NCBI RefSeq assembly: GCF_014851395.1
Contig: NW_024044459.1
Coordinates: forward strand, 19,168,664-19,232,663
Direction of reading: 5' to 3'
Origin: Micropterus salmoides
Taxonomy: Eukaryota; Chordata; Actinopteri; Centrarchiformes; Centrarchidae
DNA length: 64,000 bases
The translations under genes were made by a program, and so were the position numbers. Under the pieces are notes generated by a model, which searched no databases, was not told the DNA's origin, and saw only the letters and a program-made list of their open reading frames with translations. Positions 49,220 through 61,427 of this stretch are shown piece after piece (position 1 is the stretch's first letter; each line of letters begins with the position of its first letter).

Positions 49220-49420
49220 CACCCACGCGTCTGTTTGATTATCCAGGGGGTCCATCTCATTGACATAATGCAATCCATAGCCCCTAACACTAACTTTAAC
49301 GTAATTGTTACATTACCCTAGCTGCACGGGTCCCCATGGGTTACTGTCTTGTGCAATCGTGTTAAAGTCCCCACCGAGATTTAAGAACATGAAAAACACA
49401 TACATACTATATATAATATT
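49220..49420 (+). repeat. 'GTGGGGAC' interspersed repeat, copy 2
   Basis: Diverged copy of 42745-42975: CCCCTAACACTAACTTTAAC, then GGGTCCCCATGGGTTACTGT, then AAGTCCCCACCGAGATT. Confidence 0.5.
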
Positions 49421-52400
49421 TCACATCTTAAATACTATCATCCGTCTTGTCAATGAATCAGAAACGCATCACAAGTAGGGATGACTCATTCATAAAGTGT
49501 TTGCGGATTTCAGACTGAGATGAATGTCGTATTCTCTCGTGCTGGAACATTTGAGGCTTGAATGCTTGAATTGGCTGAATTGTATTGATTTGACTCGAGC
49601 AAGTTGTGAATGATGGATTGTTGTTTTCAGCTTTTCAGAAACTAAGCCTGTGATTAAGGGTTCCGGTAAAAAGTTGAGGTCAGCTTTTGGTGGCTTTGTA
49701 GCTGAGAAGCATACTTAAACTGTTTAGTTATTCAGTGTATGCCTTTTTAATGTTCTGTAATATGTGCAGTCAGTCAGTGTTTATTTTGCCGGCTTTGTGC
49801 AGTTGAAAGTTTTTGTGCATACATTCAGTTTGTTTCTTATTTTTAACAGTGTGTAGGATTTGTGCAGTGCGGTTGCCTGCACAATATCATCTTTTAAAAC
49901 AATATTCAGATTTACATTTGTGTAATTGCACAGTAGAAGTACTAATTGGTTCCCTTATTTATTTTTTATTTATTTTTTATCAGCGTATAATTTTTAAAGG
50001 AAAATAACAATTGTATATTACAACACGGTTTCTTTTTTACACCAGTATGATTGTACTGAAATGCAAAATACAAAAATATTGAATCATCGTATAGAATATA
50101 CAGTATATGTATAGAATATATGTATTGAAGCCCTAATTGAGTAGTAGGGCTGTCCATAAACTGAAACTTGAACTTAATATTCACTAGGAATGGGCAACAA
50201 TTCTGTATTATTATTTTTATCATCATCATCATACTGTTATGTAATTGTCTTAAATGCTGAGATATTGTGAGTCATAGCTGAATGAATAATGAGTTTAATT
50301 TTAGATATTAAAAACTTCTATATTTAAATCTAAATTTATTTTTGAAAACGTTCCAGTAAAACACAAACAAAACCATTTTACCAAAATGAGAGAGTTGAAC
50401 TTTTTAACGTGTTATTCTGAATACTTTGGTTAATACCATATCTTTTATTAAGACCTGTAGGAATTCACACAATATAAATTTTCCCCATATTGCTCAGCTC
50501 TATGCATCTGTTTTTAGAAAAGGGTGTAATGAATGGACAAAACATATGATGAAAAAAGGTTGTTTGTGATGCCTGACAGTCACTACTGACCCCATTCCTT
50601 TAATCTCCCCTCCTCGCAGATCACATCTATCCATGCAGCCAAAACTTAACTTCTCGTTTCAATTTCTGCCTGTCATTATGTCTCTGGGAGCCCTATATTT
50701 TAGTATTTCCTTGACATGCCAGGGTCTCTCTTTGCAGGATAATGATAGACTGCAGACTGTGTAGAGACGTTTTGTATTAGTCATTGGTAGGTTGCCGGAC
50801 AGCTGGAAGGATGCTTGTTAGTGAGAATGTTACTTGGTTATTGGAAATCACTGGACACGTAATCATCTTACATACTGTTTTTCTTTTAAGGTAAACCCCA
50901 GATCTGTTTTCCTGTTGCAGTATTAATGGGGGAAATGGTCTTGATACTCCAGCATACAGTTGGTTTCCTACTTTTAATCCTTGCTAGTGCTGTACGATTT
51001 CCTTCTTATCATAGATCCAGCCTTTTAATTTTGCTGCGTCCCCAACCTGCCTCCCCCTCTCCGTTCCCAGACCTCAGGAAATGACCAGAAAGTGGCTTGG
51101 CTTTATTTTTGTGCGTCTTAAGAATAGCAGCATTGTGTTGCGTTGAAGCCTGCATTGTTGTGGGAATGTAGGACTGAGCTAGAGAATACTCTAACCAAAA
51201 CAAAAACCCAGTGTACCCAGTAGTATTTTGCTTACACATCAGAACAACAAACAGCATGTGCAGCACAAAAGATAAGTCTTCACTCATTCACAGCTATGAC
51301 TGCATCTTTTATGAAAAGATAGATTCAGACCATTCACAAACTATTTTTGATACGATTTAGAAAGAGGCTTTTTTTCTGCCATAGTGTATATGTTTCTAGG
51401 CCTAAACAATTTGGAGAAAAAGTCATATTGTGATTGTGGACAATATTGTGACTTGCGATATAATGGTAACAAATGGTATCATGGAGTGTACTTACTTGAT
51501 TATCAGGGAAAATTTGCGTGACGTGGTGACTTTGTGTGTTTTTATACAGTAGTCGATGAGCCTGAATCCAAAATATTGCCATATAACAGAGGTCACTTTA
51601 ATTATTTGGAGGTCGCTTTAATTATTTGGCCACCAGTCCAACACAGTCAGCCTGCTTGTTATCTTCCATTTTCCAGGTGGCCTCCTTTTGTGCACCTCTC
51701 TGCAAGTCTGCACCCCCCGGTCTACACTTATGATACTCACGTGACCATACACGCCACACGCGCCACTGCCTAAACAGAGACTGATTGGCTGTATCTTTTG
51801 TGGGCATGGATAATGAGCAGACAGCACTGGCACGCACATAGCACACCTTTTGTTTAATTATATCACACGCCTTTTGTGGTTATGTAATCTCACAGGGTGA
51901 TATTATGATTGCAGTTATGGTTGGATTAATGGTGCACCCCTATATGTTTCCCAAAAACACTCGTCAGCTGCAGTAAATGCTAGATGTGGAGGATTATTTG
52001 TTGCTTGTTGTATTGTGGGTATATCATTATTTTTTCTTTTTATATAAGATGTTACACAAAATATTTCTTGCTTGCTTACTTCTCATGAAAAACTATACCA
52101 AGGATTTTAGCTTTTAGAACCTGCTCTACTCAAATAAACCAGTCCATGCCTTGTGACACAGATAAATTTTGAGCAAACCTTTGTGTCCTTTTACTTATGG
52201 TTTATATTTGTAGCTTAGTGGCAGTGTTGCTGCAGGCTCCCCCTCTCTTGTTTGTTTTACCCTGAATCAGCTGATGCTCTCCTCATGCTATGGTAAGGTT
52301 AAGGCCGAGGTTATCTCATGTTTCAGCGCTACTTCCTCCGTTACAATATGTTCTTCAATTATGTAAGCTGTGCGTCTCGCTTTCTGCTCTGTTCATTATC

Positions 52401-53104
52401 AAAGCTCTTTCACATCTCACTTCACACAAACAGGAACACTGAGACTCAGCTAGTCCTTATCCCTGCAACTGCAGATCTTTTTCATGTAGGCCTCTTCTTT
52501 TTAAGTAGCTGATCAATCAGCACTTCTAGCCGCATGCAGCTGTCAGGTTATGCCAGTTTTGCTTGATGCGTAGCAACTTGTTGCACTTGAGTATAAACAT
52601 GAAGTGAAGGGGATGAATAATGGTCACATGCTGTCAGTTTACGTTAACTATTGGACAGTGGAACAGGCAGTTTTATATCAATATGACAAATGTTTTTTTG
52701 CTGAGAATTCCTGGCCTTGTTCTTCTGATAACAGACTTGCATAATAGTCACTTATGGGTTTGTACTCAACGTTTTTGCAAAAAGTTTGTTTGTGTTAATG
52801 GAGAGCAATGAATCACCACAATAATGATTGAGGGCGTGTTCACACCTAAAGATCTGGTTCCTGAATTGAACCAATGAGGTGGCTGAGCTCATTTTTTTTG
52901 GGTTTCTATGAGTTCCATGAATAGCAGGAGGTTATGTGCTCCAGTCTTTAGTGGCTGGGACCAGTTTACTTCATGGAGTCTCTGCTGTTTGCCTTTCCAC
53001 TGATCCTGACTGAGAAATAGCCCGGCACATAAACTCATAATTTAACTATAATGTGTTCATTAGGGAGCTTTAGGATTTATGAAAGTGGATTTTGTTACCG
53101 TTGG

Positions 53105-53330
53105 ACTAAGGCTGAAATGATTGATCAATAAGTTGACGGAAAGAAAAACTATTTTCATAGCAGATTAATCATTTTTCAAGCAAGTATTCTCCAGTTCCAG
53201 CTTCTCAAATGTGAAAATTTGCTGCTTTTCTTTCTTTCATGTGAGAGTGAAGTTGAATATCTTTGGTTGTGGATTGTTGGTCGAAACAAACAAGACTTTG
53301 TTGAGAACATGTTGAGCTTTAGGAAGTTAT
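53105..53330 (+). repeat. Interspersed 'AGCTTCTCAAATGTGAA' repeat, copy 3
   Basis: AAGGCTGAAATGATTGATCA, then TTCCAGCTTCTCAAATGTGA, then GTTGGTCGAAACAAACAAGA. Same orientation as copy 2. Confidence 0.6.
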
Positions 53331-53564
53331 TACTGTTTGTAGACCAAGAAGTGTATGGAGCTAAAGTGTTTGTATAAATCTACTGTGACCACCTCTTTAG
53401 TAGACATCGCTGCTATTTCAAGAAATGGTTCTAACTTTGCAGCAACCCTTTCCCCTTCTGTTCTGTACAGTAAAACCACTGCTAAAGCTGTCCCATTACG
53501 TCTTAGAAACTGCTTTATTTCATCAAGGGAAATATACTGTTGTTTCAAATCTGATAGGAATTTG

Positions 53565-53592
53565 GTGTGTGTGTGTGTGTGTGTGTGTGTGT
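53565..53592. repeat. (GT)n microsatellite
   Basis: A 28-bp GT run. Confidence 0.95.
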
Positions 53593-54378
53593 TCGTTCGC
53601 GCGTGCGCATGTGTGCATTGCTCGCTGCTTGGCAGGGCAGGGCTTCCTGTTGCAGATATTGCTGCCCAGGCAGAGCAGTGCAAAAATCCTTTGGTCTCTG
53701 TTCCTCATTGGTTTTGCCACCTGGACCTTCACCCGCAAATCTCCTCCCCTCTCGCCTTTCTTCTGCTCTGTTTTTCTCACTTCCTGCCTGCCTTCTCATT
53801 ATCCCCTCATCTCTCTTTCTGTCAGACCCTGTGACTCTTGTTTCTCTGTCTCCTCCTCTTCCTTTTCTGCTTTGATTCCCACCCTGCTCCTTACCATCCT
53901 CAGTCCTCCGTCTTTCTTTAATAATCCCACATACTCACTTACTCTCTCCCTGCTTTGGAAATTTACCCCCAGCGCAGTGATTCATTCAGTGATTCAGAGA
54001 ATGAAAATTCAGAGGTGGTAACAAAATCTGTTTTTCATCCCAGACCTTGTGATACAGTTTGCCACTTTTTCTTTTCTTTTTTTTCAAATGTATTTATTTT
54101 TTCCACTCCAGTTTTTATGGGAAAAACTGCAGTGTTTGATGTCTCAGAGAGCCTTGATGCCATGCAGACTAATTGAGTCGTAAGCAATAGATTGGAGCCG
54201 GCTGATCTCGGTAATAAGGCCAGGGCTATTTAAAGGTCAGAAGGATGTGGCTTGCTGTAAATTGCATTTTATATAATGAGAATGACGATTAGAAGCACAT
54301 CTTATTTCTGTAATAATGAACAAGCAACGGCACATGGAGGTGCACATGTGCACACATTCTCAGGCTCATACACGTACG

Positions 54379-54402
54379 TGTGTGTGTGTGTGTGTGTGTG
54401 TG
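54379..54402. repeat. (TG)n microsatellite
   Basis: A 24-bp run in the sh2b3 intron. Confidence 0.95.
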
Positions 54403-54514
54403 AAGGAAAAAAGCTGTAGATGTACTCTTCACTGGCATTATGCCAGTTGTAGTCCAAATTTCAGCACAGTGCAGGGTTGGAGCTGAAGGGCTACAGCTAA
54501 TGAATATGTCCAAT

Positions 54515-54785
54515 GTTGATTAAACCAAAAAAAATATTCTTGGACAATCAGTTAATTGTTCGGTCTATATAACATCAGAAAACATAGGAGAAATGCCCTT
54601 CACAGTTTACTAGAGCCCAAGGTGACATCTTCATATTGTGGTGTTTTTTTTTTTTTTTTTTTTTTAAGTGTAAAACTGTGTAATACAAGGAAAAGCAGCT
54701 AAATCTCACATTTGAGAAGCTAACACCATCAAATGTTTGGCATTTTATCTTTTAAAAATTACTTAAACGATTAATAGAGGTGAAA
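54515..54785 (-). repeat. Interspersed 'AGCTTCTCAAATGTGAG' repeat, copy 4
   Basis: Inverted relative to copies 2 and 3: TCAGTTAATTGTTCGGTCTA, GAGCCCAAGGTGACATCTTC, then CTCACATTTGAGAAGCTAAC. A T tract has expanded inside it. Confidence 0.6.
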
Positions 54786-55627
54786 ACCCAGTTATGAGGT
54801 GAAAAATGATCAGCTTTATATAACTTAAGAAGTTGGTCTTTTCCATCCATTTCCACCCCATTTTAGTCTGGCTATACAAACGGTGGCGATTTGAAGTACT
54901 GCATCTTCAGCCACTTATGCGCTGACCTTAGCATGCAGCCATGGCACTCGCTGCTTGCTGTGAATACATGACCTGAAAGCTCAGAGACCAATTTTGTGCC
55001 TCTGTGTCCATTGCATCAAACAAATGCTGCTCCCAACTGGGCACAACAGGGAGCACACAGTGGTGTGTGAGCGCTGATACCAAGCTCTTGAGATATAAAT
55101 AGGACCTCCCTGGAACAGGGCTTCCACCAGCCTCAGTCTTTGTAGAATTCAATTTATTGGTTCACAAAAATGAATGTTTCTTCTTTTGAAATCTTACTGT
55201 TCTAACAGTAATGTCTGTGTTGGTCTGAGGCGTTAGCTTGGCAGTGTGCGTATTTTAGAGGTAGTGCTGGTTTGACGAAAATTCTCCTCCCTTTAGGCCA
55301 TAACCAGGATGCTGTTTACTGGCCACCACAGACGCACTGTTAGCTCTTTCATTTTGGCGTCCGGGTATTTAGCGGGAATGACATACCACTGCACCACAAG
55401 TTCATCCCTCAGTAGGTCCTGAGGTTGATTAAAGCTTGTGTTGTGTTAAGAATCAACTCAGTGAGCTGACACGAGTCATGAGGTTACTCACGCTGACAAG
55501 ATCAATTCACATGTGTCTTTCACACATCCTGTTTCCTTCCTGCTTGATTAAAATCATTTTTAGACTGTCCCCAGGAATAGTTCAGTTTCTGGCCTGTCAG
55601 GAGAAGCTAAAAGCTGAGCTACATGTG

Positions 55628-55650
55628 TTTTTTTTTTTTTTTTTTTTTTT
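55628..55650. repeat. Poly(T) tract
   Basis: An uninterrupted T run of 23 bp. Confidence 0.9.
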
Positions 55651-55754
55651 GTTTATTTAGACAATTCATATACCAGTCTAAAGTTACATTTTGAATGTTT
55701 TAGTTGCAGAGGAAATAACCTCCCTAATATCCAAAGTGGGAGTGCATCAGGGCA

Positions 55755-55975
55755 ATTGTTTTCATTATCAATTAATCTGCTAATCGGTTTCTCAAATAGT
55801 CCTTAGGAAAGTGTGAAAAACGCGCACACAGATTCCATCTTCATCAAATTGCTTAATAGAAATGCAACAAATCCTCACATTTGAGAAGCTGAGAATGTTT
55901 ATTTGAACTTTGTGCTTGCAAAATTACATTGGCAATTAATTGTGTAGATTATGATGTGTTGATTGACTGACCAAA
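55755..55975 (-). repeat. Interspersed 'AGCTTCTCAAATGTGAG' repeat, copy 5
   Basis: ATTATCAATTAATCTGCTAA, then CCTCACATTTGAGAAGCTGA, then CAATTAATTGTGTAGATTAT. Inverted orientation. Confidence 0.55.
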
Positions 55976-56876
55976 CTGACCATTTGGTGCACCTCATGTC
56001 AAATGTTCTGATAAAGAGATTGTATGATCTCATGTATCTCTAATTGCCTGACAATTTTTTTTTAAATTTTTTTTTTTTCTTGCACCTGTGACACATGCAT
56101 CTGTCCATTAAAGGCAAATTACTTCTACTTGTTACAGATGTCACTTTGTCTGTCTGTTTTGCTATTTTTAAACGACAGTGGTTGAGCTGCAGCCTCAGTA
56201 GTTTCACAGTCATAGGTGGGACATGTAAACAGTAGCATTTGTTTGGTTAAAAAAAATTTTTTTCTTGCCAACAAACCTGCTGCTTGTCGACGTGAGCCAC
56301 ATTAGCTGCTTAGGACATCAGTTTCTCAGGTTGCTTGTGGTGTTGAAGCTGCAGGAAAAGCTGTGCCCGATTTCTGTAAGGCACATGAGAGAGACGAAGA
56401 AAGCAATCACTGTGCTCGTGTTTGTGTCGCAGTAAAGAATGTAGGCTTTGAGAGTAGGAGGAGGGAGTGATGAGTAAGGTGAAGAAGACAAAGGACAGAG
56501 TGCAGGAGCTTTGAGTCTATTGTGCAGGATTGTTTTCCATTTGCAGCTCAGTGTGTTTGAATTGGCCCATTTTGTTTTGTCATCCCCTGCTGAATGCTGT
56601 CTAGCAAAACAATAATACGATAACAAAAGCAACAAGTTGAGGTTGGAGGTCCTGGAAAAGAAGAGAGAAAGGAGACACAAAACTGTATCAGCCTTTTTGT
56701 TTTCCCTCACAACTTGAATGTGGCCCCGTTAGGCCCCCAGTCAAGGTAAAAGTAAAGGAAGCATGAATCTAAACACATCTGGAGATCCTCATACCAGAGG
56801 ACAGAGAGGATGAAAAGAGAAGGAAAACTATGGGAACAGAGACAGCCAAGCCCCCAGAGGGATACGGCGAGAGGAA

Positions 56877-56901
56877 GTGTGTGTGTGTGTGTGTGTGTGT
56901 G
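56877..56901. repeat. (GT)n microsatellite
   Basis: A 25-bp GT run followed by ACGTGTGTGTG. Confidence 0.95.
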
Positions 56902-58080
56902 TACGTGTGTGTGGATGTTCTGTAGTCAGTGACTGCTGAGTCATCGCTGGGCTGGCCATGCAGATAGAAACAGGCTTCTGGGGGGGCCAGCTGGAGGGGC
57001 ACAAGGGGGCATGCACTGAGCATGCTCTAAAAAGTACAGGAAGGGAATTAGTTGTTGTGACAGGACACATCCAGGAACTTTAGTGACGCAATATTTCATG
57101 TTGCCAAGTTTTAACTCCCTCATTGACGTACGTATCCCCTGGTATGTTTAATGATACTAATGAAAAAATTGTTGCCTGACACGAGCCCAAGAATTCACAA
57201 CTTTTCTTCTTTGAATGTCGTCGTTTAGGACACGGAGAGAGAGGGAGATGTTAGCCGAGAGATAACGAGACATGTTGCTCCATGTTTGGCTCGACCACAA
57301 CGAACACCCCCCCCACCCCCCACCCCCCATTTCATGTGGTTTTCTGTGATCTGTTGGACCACAGTCTGACTCCCCCCACCGACCCACATACACCCATATG
57401 CACATACACACACACATACTTCCAGTATTAAGAAAAGACCCTTCTCTGCTGCACTGGATGATGATGGTATGTACTGTAGGTACATGTTGTACTTTTGAAA
57501 ATGATAAACCCTTCGTAATACTACAGTAGCTCATGTCTTATTGTGAGTTTATTCAACTGTTCAGCAGTTAATTTATGGGAAGCACTATTATTTTCAGATA
57601 TTCCACCTGTTTTTACTGCTTTTGTTGAAATACTCAGCCATCCTGTGCAACAAATGTAACTATTATATCATTTATAATCAGACACCCCTTGATGAAACTT
57701 AATTTAAGTACATATGCAGGTCATTGTTTTGCTACATCACAGTAGTGTGAAACTGCGGCTGATTATACAATATTGTATCATGTCTGCAGCTGTCTGCATA
57801 AACCAAGAAGCTCCACTCTTGCATCAGCTCAGGCCTGTTGTGGTTCTTTGAAAATGTGTCCTTCCTCCTAATAATCATCTGTAACTATGGCTTGAGCATA
57901 CGCGGGAGCAACAGTATACACACACATCAGGAATGGCAAGAGGGTGTTTGACAAGATGAAGGACAGTGAATACTACCCGTTTCCTCTTTTCTGTGGAATT
58001 ATGTGGTGAATTCTAAAACACCATCTCATTTCATGGTAAACCATGGTGGATAGGTAAGAGCACATGAACTGTAGGAGAAC

Positions 58081-58674
58081 GGGGCTCTGTTTCAGAAAGC
58101 GGGTTCAACAAACTCTGAGCCTAACCCTAAGCTCTGAGTTGATTAAGCTTGAGATGGGGAAACTCCATGTTTTTGGGTCAGCTGATCAGAATTAGTTCAA
58201 TCAACTGTGAGTATGTTGAACCTGAAGGAAGCGTGTGCGTGGGGAATGGGGGGGGGGAAGCTATCACCAATGGAGCTCTGATATTACGATATACAATTTT
58301 ACATTGCAACGGGTAAATAAAGAACAAAGCAAAGTAGGTTCATTTTGCTATTAATTTTAATGGAACCGGACTTCTTTTTGCAACCACAGCAGTCACCCCT
58401 TGCTGGCCATTAGAAAAAAGGCAGGTTTAAGGGACTTCCGCATGACCTGGATGTTCCCACTTGGTCAGACAGCTGCTTCAGGCTCTGCAGGACAGGAGTT
58501 GTCAGAGAAAAACAGTTTGTTGAAAAAACAAAAAACCTCCTGAGGACGTTAGTTTCACAGTAGAAGTTGCCATAATTACTGATCTTGGTCTCTGAAACAG
58601 TTAACCCAGAGTTTCCATCATCTTAGGCTTAGCAAACTCAGTTTTCACTAAACCTGATTTCTGAAATGGGACCC
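58081..58674. mobile_element. Inverted-repeat MITE-like element
   Basis: The left end GGGGCTCTGTTTCAGAAAGC (then GGGTT) mirrors the right end AACCTGATTTCTGAAATGGG (then ACCC) with few mismatches. AGAAC flanks both ends, a possible 5-bp duplication. Near each end come subterminal CTCTGAG / CCAGAGTT motifs. About 594 bp, non-coding. Confidence 0.6.
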
Positions 58675-58835
58675 AGAACTGTTGAGTGTTGTTGATGTCT
58701 TTCTGCATAGAGTGACTGCAGCAAAGTCGACACTACTGATGATGATGAGATATTTATGCGGACAATTTAGGGAAATTGGTGGACCTGATTGTATGCAAGG
58801 AAAATCTCCCCCTTCAAAAACGTAGAAAAATAGAA

Positions 58836-58985
58836 GGGCGTCCTGGTAGCCAAACATTTAAGACGCTCACTATAATAATCCCAACATCCATGTTTTGAGT
58901 CCAGGAACTTTGTTGCTCCCTCCTCTCTTTCCCTTAATTTCCTGTCACACATTTACAGTCTGCTCTCAAAAAAAGGGCAAACATA
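58836..58985 (+). mobile_element. Decayed tRNA-derived SINE
   Basis: GGGCGTCCTGGTAGCCAAAC, then TTTTGAGTCCAGGAACTTTG (B-box-like) and CTTAATTTCCTGTCACACAT. This follows the layout of a common fish SINE with a tRNA-like head and a TTTCCTGTCAC tail. It is too diverged to be an active Pol III template. Confidence 0.5.
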
Positions 58986-60200
58986 CTACAACAAGAACAT
59001 TTAGCAGCCAGAATTTTTTTTCTTCATGTAGTAAGACCAAACTGCCAACTGAACAGTGACAAATTATAGATGATCTTCAAAAACTAATGGTAAGCAGTTA
59101 TTCTCTTCACTAGTCAGAAATTTAGAGGAGGTGTTTTTTAGGGGTAAACAAGCATGTTCTATCATCATATTAAGGAGTGAAAACATGATCTGACCCTGAT
59201 TCAACTAACTCACTGTGGTACCAGGATTGTTTTATTTTCATATACATGACCAAACAGAATTTGGACAAAAGACCTCTTCGTGTATTCATGTATTCTTCAG
59301 GGAAACAAAGCGACTAATTGAGTGAGAAATCGGGGTGTAGCGTCAAGTAATCACAGTCCATGTAATGGTCTTGACATAATAAAGGCTTGAGCTGGGAAAG
59401 GAGAGAAAAAAAAAAAAGCAGAAGTAACATTGAAACGGGTCACATGTAAACAAACACACAGATGGCCAAGGAGGCAGTGTGGTTGATTGAGAAATTCTGT
59501 AACTGTACTTCCTCAGTCAGGGCCTCATTCAGCGTCTGTCCAAATGACTTGTTACTGTTTTCATTCATTTCAAATACCAAAGTTTCTGTCATCCATTTCA
59601 GTGAAATGTGGAACTGATTTAGTCACCTTTTTATTGACTCCACTCCACTTCACTCTCGTCACTTTCTCTCTTCACTTTAAGTTTACCTTAAATATATGCA
59701 CTTACAGTGTTTTTGTTCTTGATTCAATCAACTGTTTCCCCCCAAATGGAACGGTTACCCATCGTCCTTTGAGTGAACTGTGGCCGCTCTTATCTATTAA
59801 GATACTCTATGACTGGTTGATTGCCAGAGATTCTTTGCAGGCCAATGTAATCCAATTTGGACTGTTTAAGATTGAGTACAGATAAAATCAGACTTTTGAC
59901 TGTGCTTTCTCAATGTTTGAACTGTTTCAAACTTTCAAGTAGTTCAAAGAAATGCTGGGACTGTTTGCCAGTTCCATCTTTAGTGCTTCAGTTCTTGCAC
60001 AACACGCCACATTATCTTGATTTGCCTCTAATTGCGTTTCCATATCTCTCCTTTGTTTGTCCCTCAATCATCTTTTTTTTCTCTTTCTAAACTGTCCATC
60101 CTTCCACTCTTGTCTCCAAATCAACCCCTTTACCCCCCACCTCCTCTCCAACCATCCATTTTACATTTCCTCTTTCTTTCTCCTTTCAACCTCCTTTGTC

Positions 60201-60236
60201 TCACAGCAGTGATTCTCAGCCGGTCTGGTTACTGCA
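60201..60236 (+). promoter_or_regulatory. sh2b3: Splice acceptor and short 5' UTR leading into sh2b3 exon
   Basis: TCACAGCAG offers two acceptors three bases apart (after 60206 or 60209, a NAGNAG site). The ATG at 60237 follows after about 30 nt. Both choices leave the coding sequence unchanged. Confidence 0.6.
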
Positions 60237-61427
60237 ATGAATGGTAACACTATACATCCAATCAACACCACCACAACAGCAGGAGGAGGCCCAGGCGTGG
60301 CAGCGCCCCCGAGAGGCTGGAGGGAATTCTGCGAGCTTCACGCCATCGCCACAGCCCGGCAGCTGGCCGGACACTACCGGAGCTTCGCCAGAGAGCGGCA
60401 ACAACATGACGTGCTCCCACCAGAGACTTTTTCCAAGCAGTTCACCGACCTCTTCCAGCAGCACTTCTGCTGTGAGGTCGACAAAGATGGCACTCCACTC
60501 GGCCCGAACACATGCTCCACCGGTAGTGCTGCCTCCACCACTGCGGTGGCTCCTCCCCATTCATCACAGGCTGTGATTAGTCGATTGCGGATCACATCTT
60601 TGTCTGGGGTGCAGGACTACCGGGAGGCGGGCCGGCCAAGTGGAGGAGCTTCTCCATTTACTGTGGTGTCACCAAAAGTGGAGCCAGTGGTGGTGAGTCG
60701 GGAACAGGAGCAGCCGCTGCGATGTGCGGCGGGAAACTCCTTATCAGGAAACCCTCAGGTGCTCAGAGGTTCGACTCGTAGTATTGGCAGCGGGTCACTG
60801 CTGATTCGTAGCCGTAGCAACGAGGACATCTCTGGCACTGATCGTCGTCAGGTGTCTGAACGGTACTCTTCGGACTCCTCAACCTCCAACCCTGGACATG
60901 CTGATGTCACACATTTCTCTGTCCGTCAAATCCGAGAGACCGTAAGACAGCTTTTTAAGAAACGGCCCCTCCCCAGCCCCCCCTCATCCCAGGACCTGTC
61001 TCCTAGCAGCCCCAACCCCACCACCAACAACAATCCCCCAAATAATGTTGACCGAATCAGTGGGAATTCCTCCACAAACGAGGAAGTGTCGTCATCCTCC
61101 TCATCCCCTCACTCTTCCTCCTGTGTTAACTCTGAAGCCATGCCCCCAGCCTCTTCACATATGTCCATGGCGGGGGTAGCCTCTCACTTCCTGGATCGTT
61201 TACGCTGGTTACGCAGTGGAAGCATGAGGCAGAGGAGGTCAGAGATGAGCGGCTGCTGTAAAGAGGGCCAAATGAGGTACTTGCAGGTGGATGACACTAT
61301 CTCAGACTCTCAGCCCCGCTGGCAACGCTGCCGCCTGCTGGTCAGGAGGAACAGGGACGCTCAAGGTGGTGGAGGAGGAAGAGGAGGAGGGGAGAGGTAC
61401 CAGTTGGAGCTTTATGATCCTCCAAAG
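60237..61427 (+). CDS. sh2b3: SH2B adaptor protein 3 (LNK), first coding exon, partial gene
   Basis: 397 codons ending DPPK at the donor AAG/GTAGAA, phase 0. MNGNTIHPIN is followed by the dimerisation (phenylalanine-zipper) domain, about 27-82: GWREFCELHAIATARQLAGH and then FSKQFTDLFQQHF. A long Ser/Pro-rich linker follows, with HFSVRQIRETVRQLFKKR at about 226-243. The PH domain starts near 335 and includes RWQRCRLLVRR and YQLELYDPPK. The rest of the PH domain and the SH2 domain must be in exons beyond 64000. SH2B3 is a membrane-associated adaptor that restrains JAK2, MPL and KIT signalling in blood cells. SH2B1/SH2B2 share this architecture; the PH sequence and the adjacent pheta1 favour sh2b3. 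A Gly run (codons for GGGGG and GGG at 377-385) sits within the PH domain. Confidence 0.9.

Larger units (their letters stand above)
45085..60206 (+). other. sh2b3: Inferred sh2b3 intron 1
   Basis: About 15 kb without recognised exons. Contains GT repeats, long T tracts (48417-48449, 54644-54665, 55628-55650) and the repeat elements listed separately. Open frames in it are mostly microsatellite translations. A C-rich tract (CCCCCCCCACCCCCCACC) is at about 57307-57328. Confidence 0.5.

Noticed and set aside
51400..51960. ATATTGTGATTGTGG / TGCACCCCTA motifs reminiscent of a fish hAT repeat
   Set aside because: Ends could not be paired and no duplication was seen; too weak to list as an element.
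53355..54021. Long overlapping plus-strand open frames (159 and 198 codons)
   Set aside because: They run through a GT microsatellite (CVCVCV stretches) and a CT-rich tract, with no conserved domain. Low-complexity artefacts.
57300..57330. C-rich tract as a possible G-quadruplex
   Set aside because: On the minus strand it is a long G run with short interruptions and could fold, but nothing links it to a promoter or other function here.
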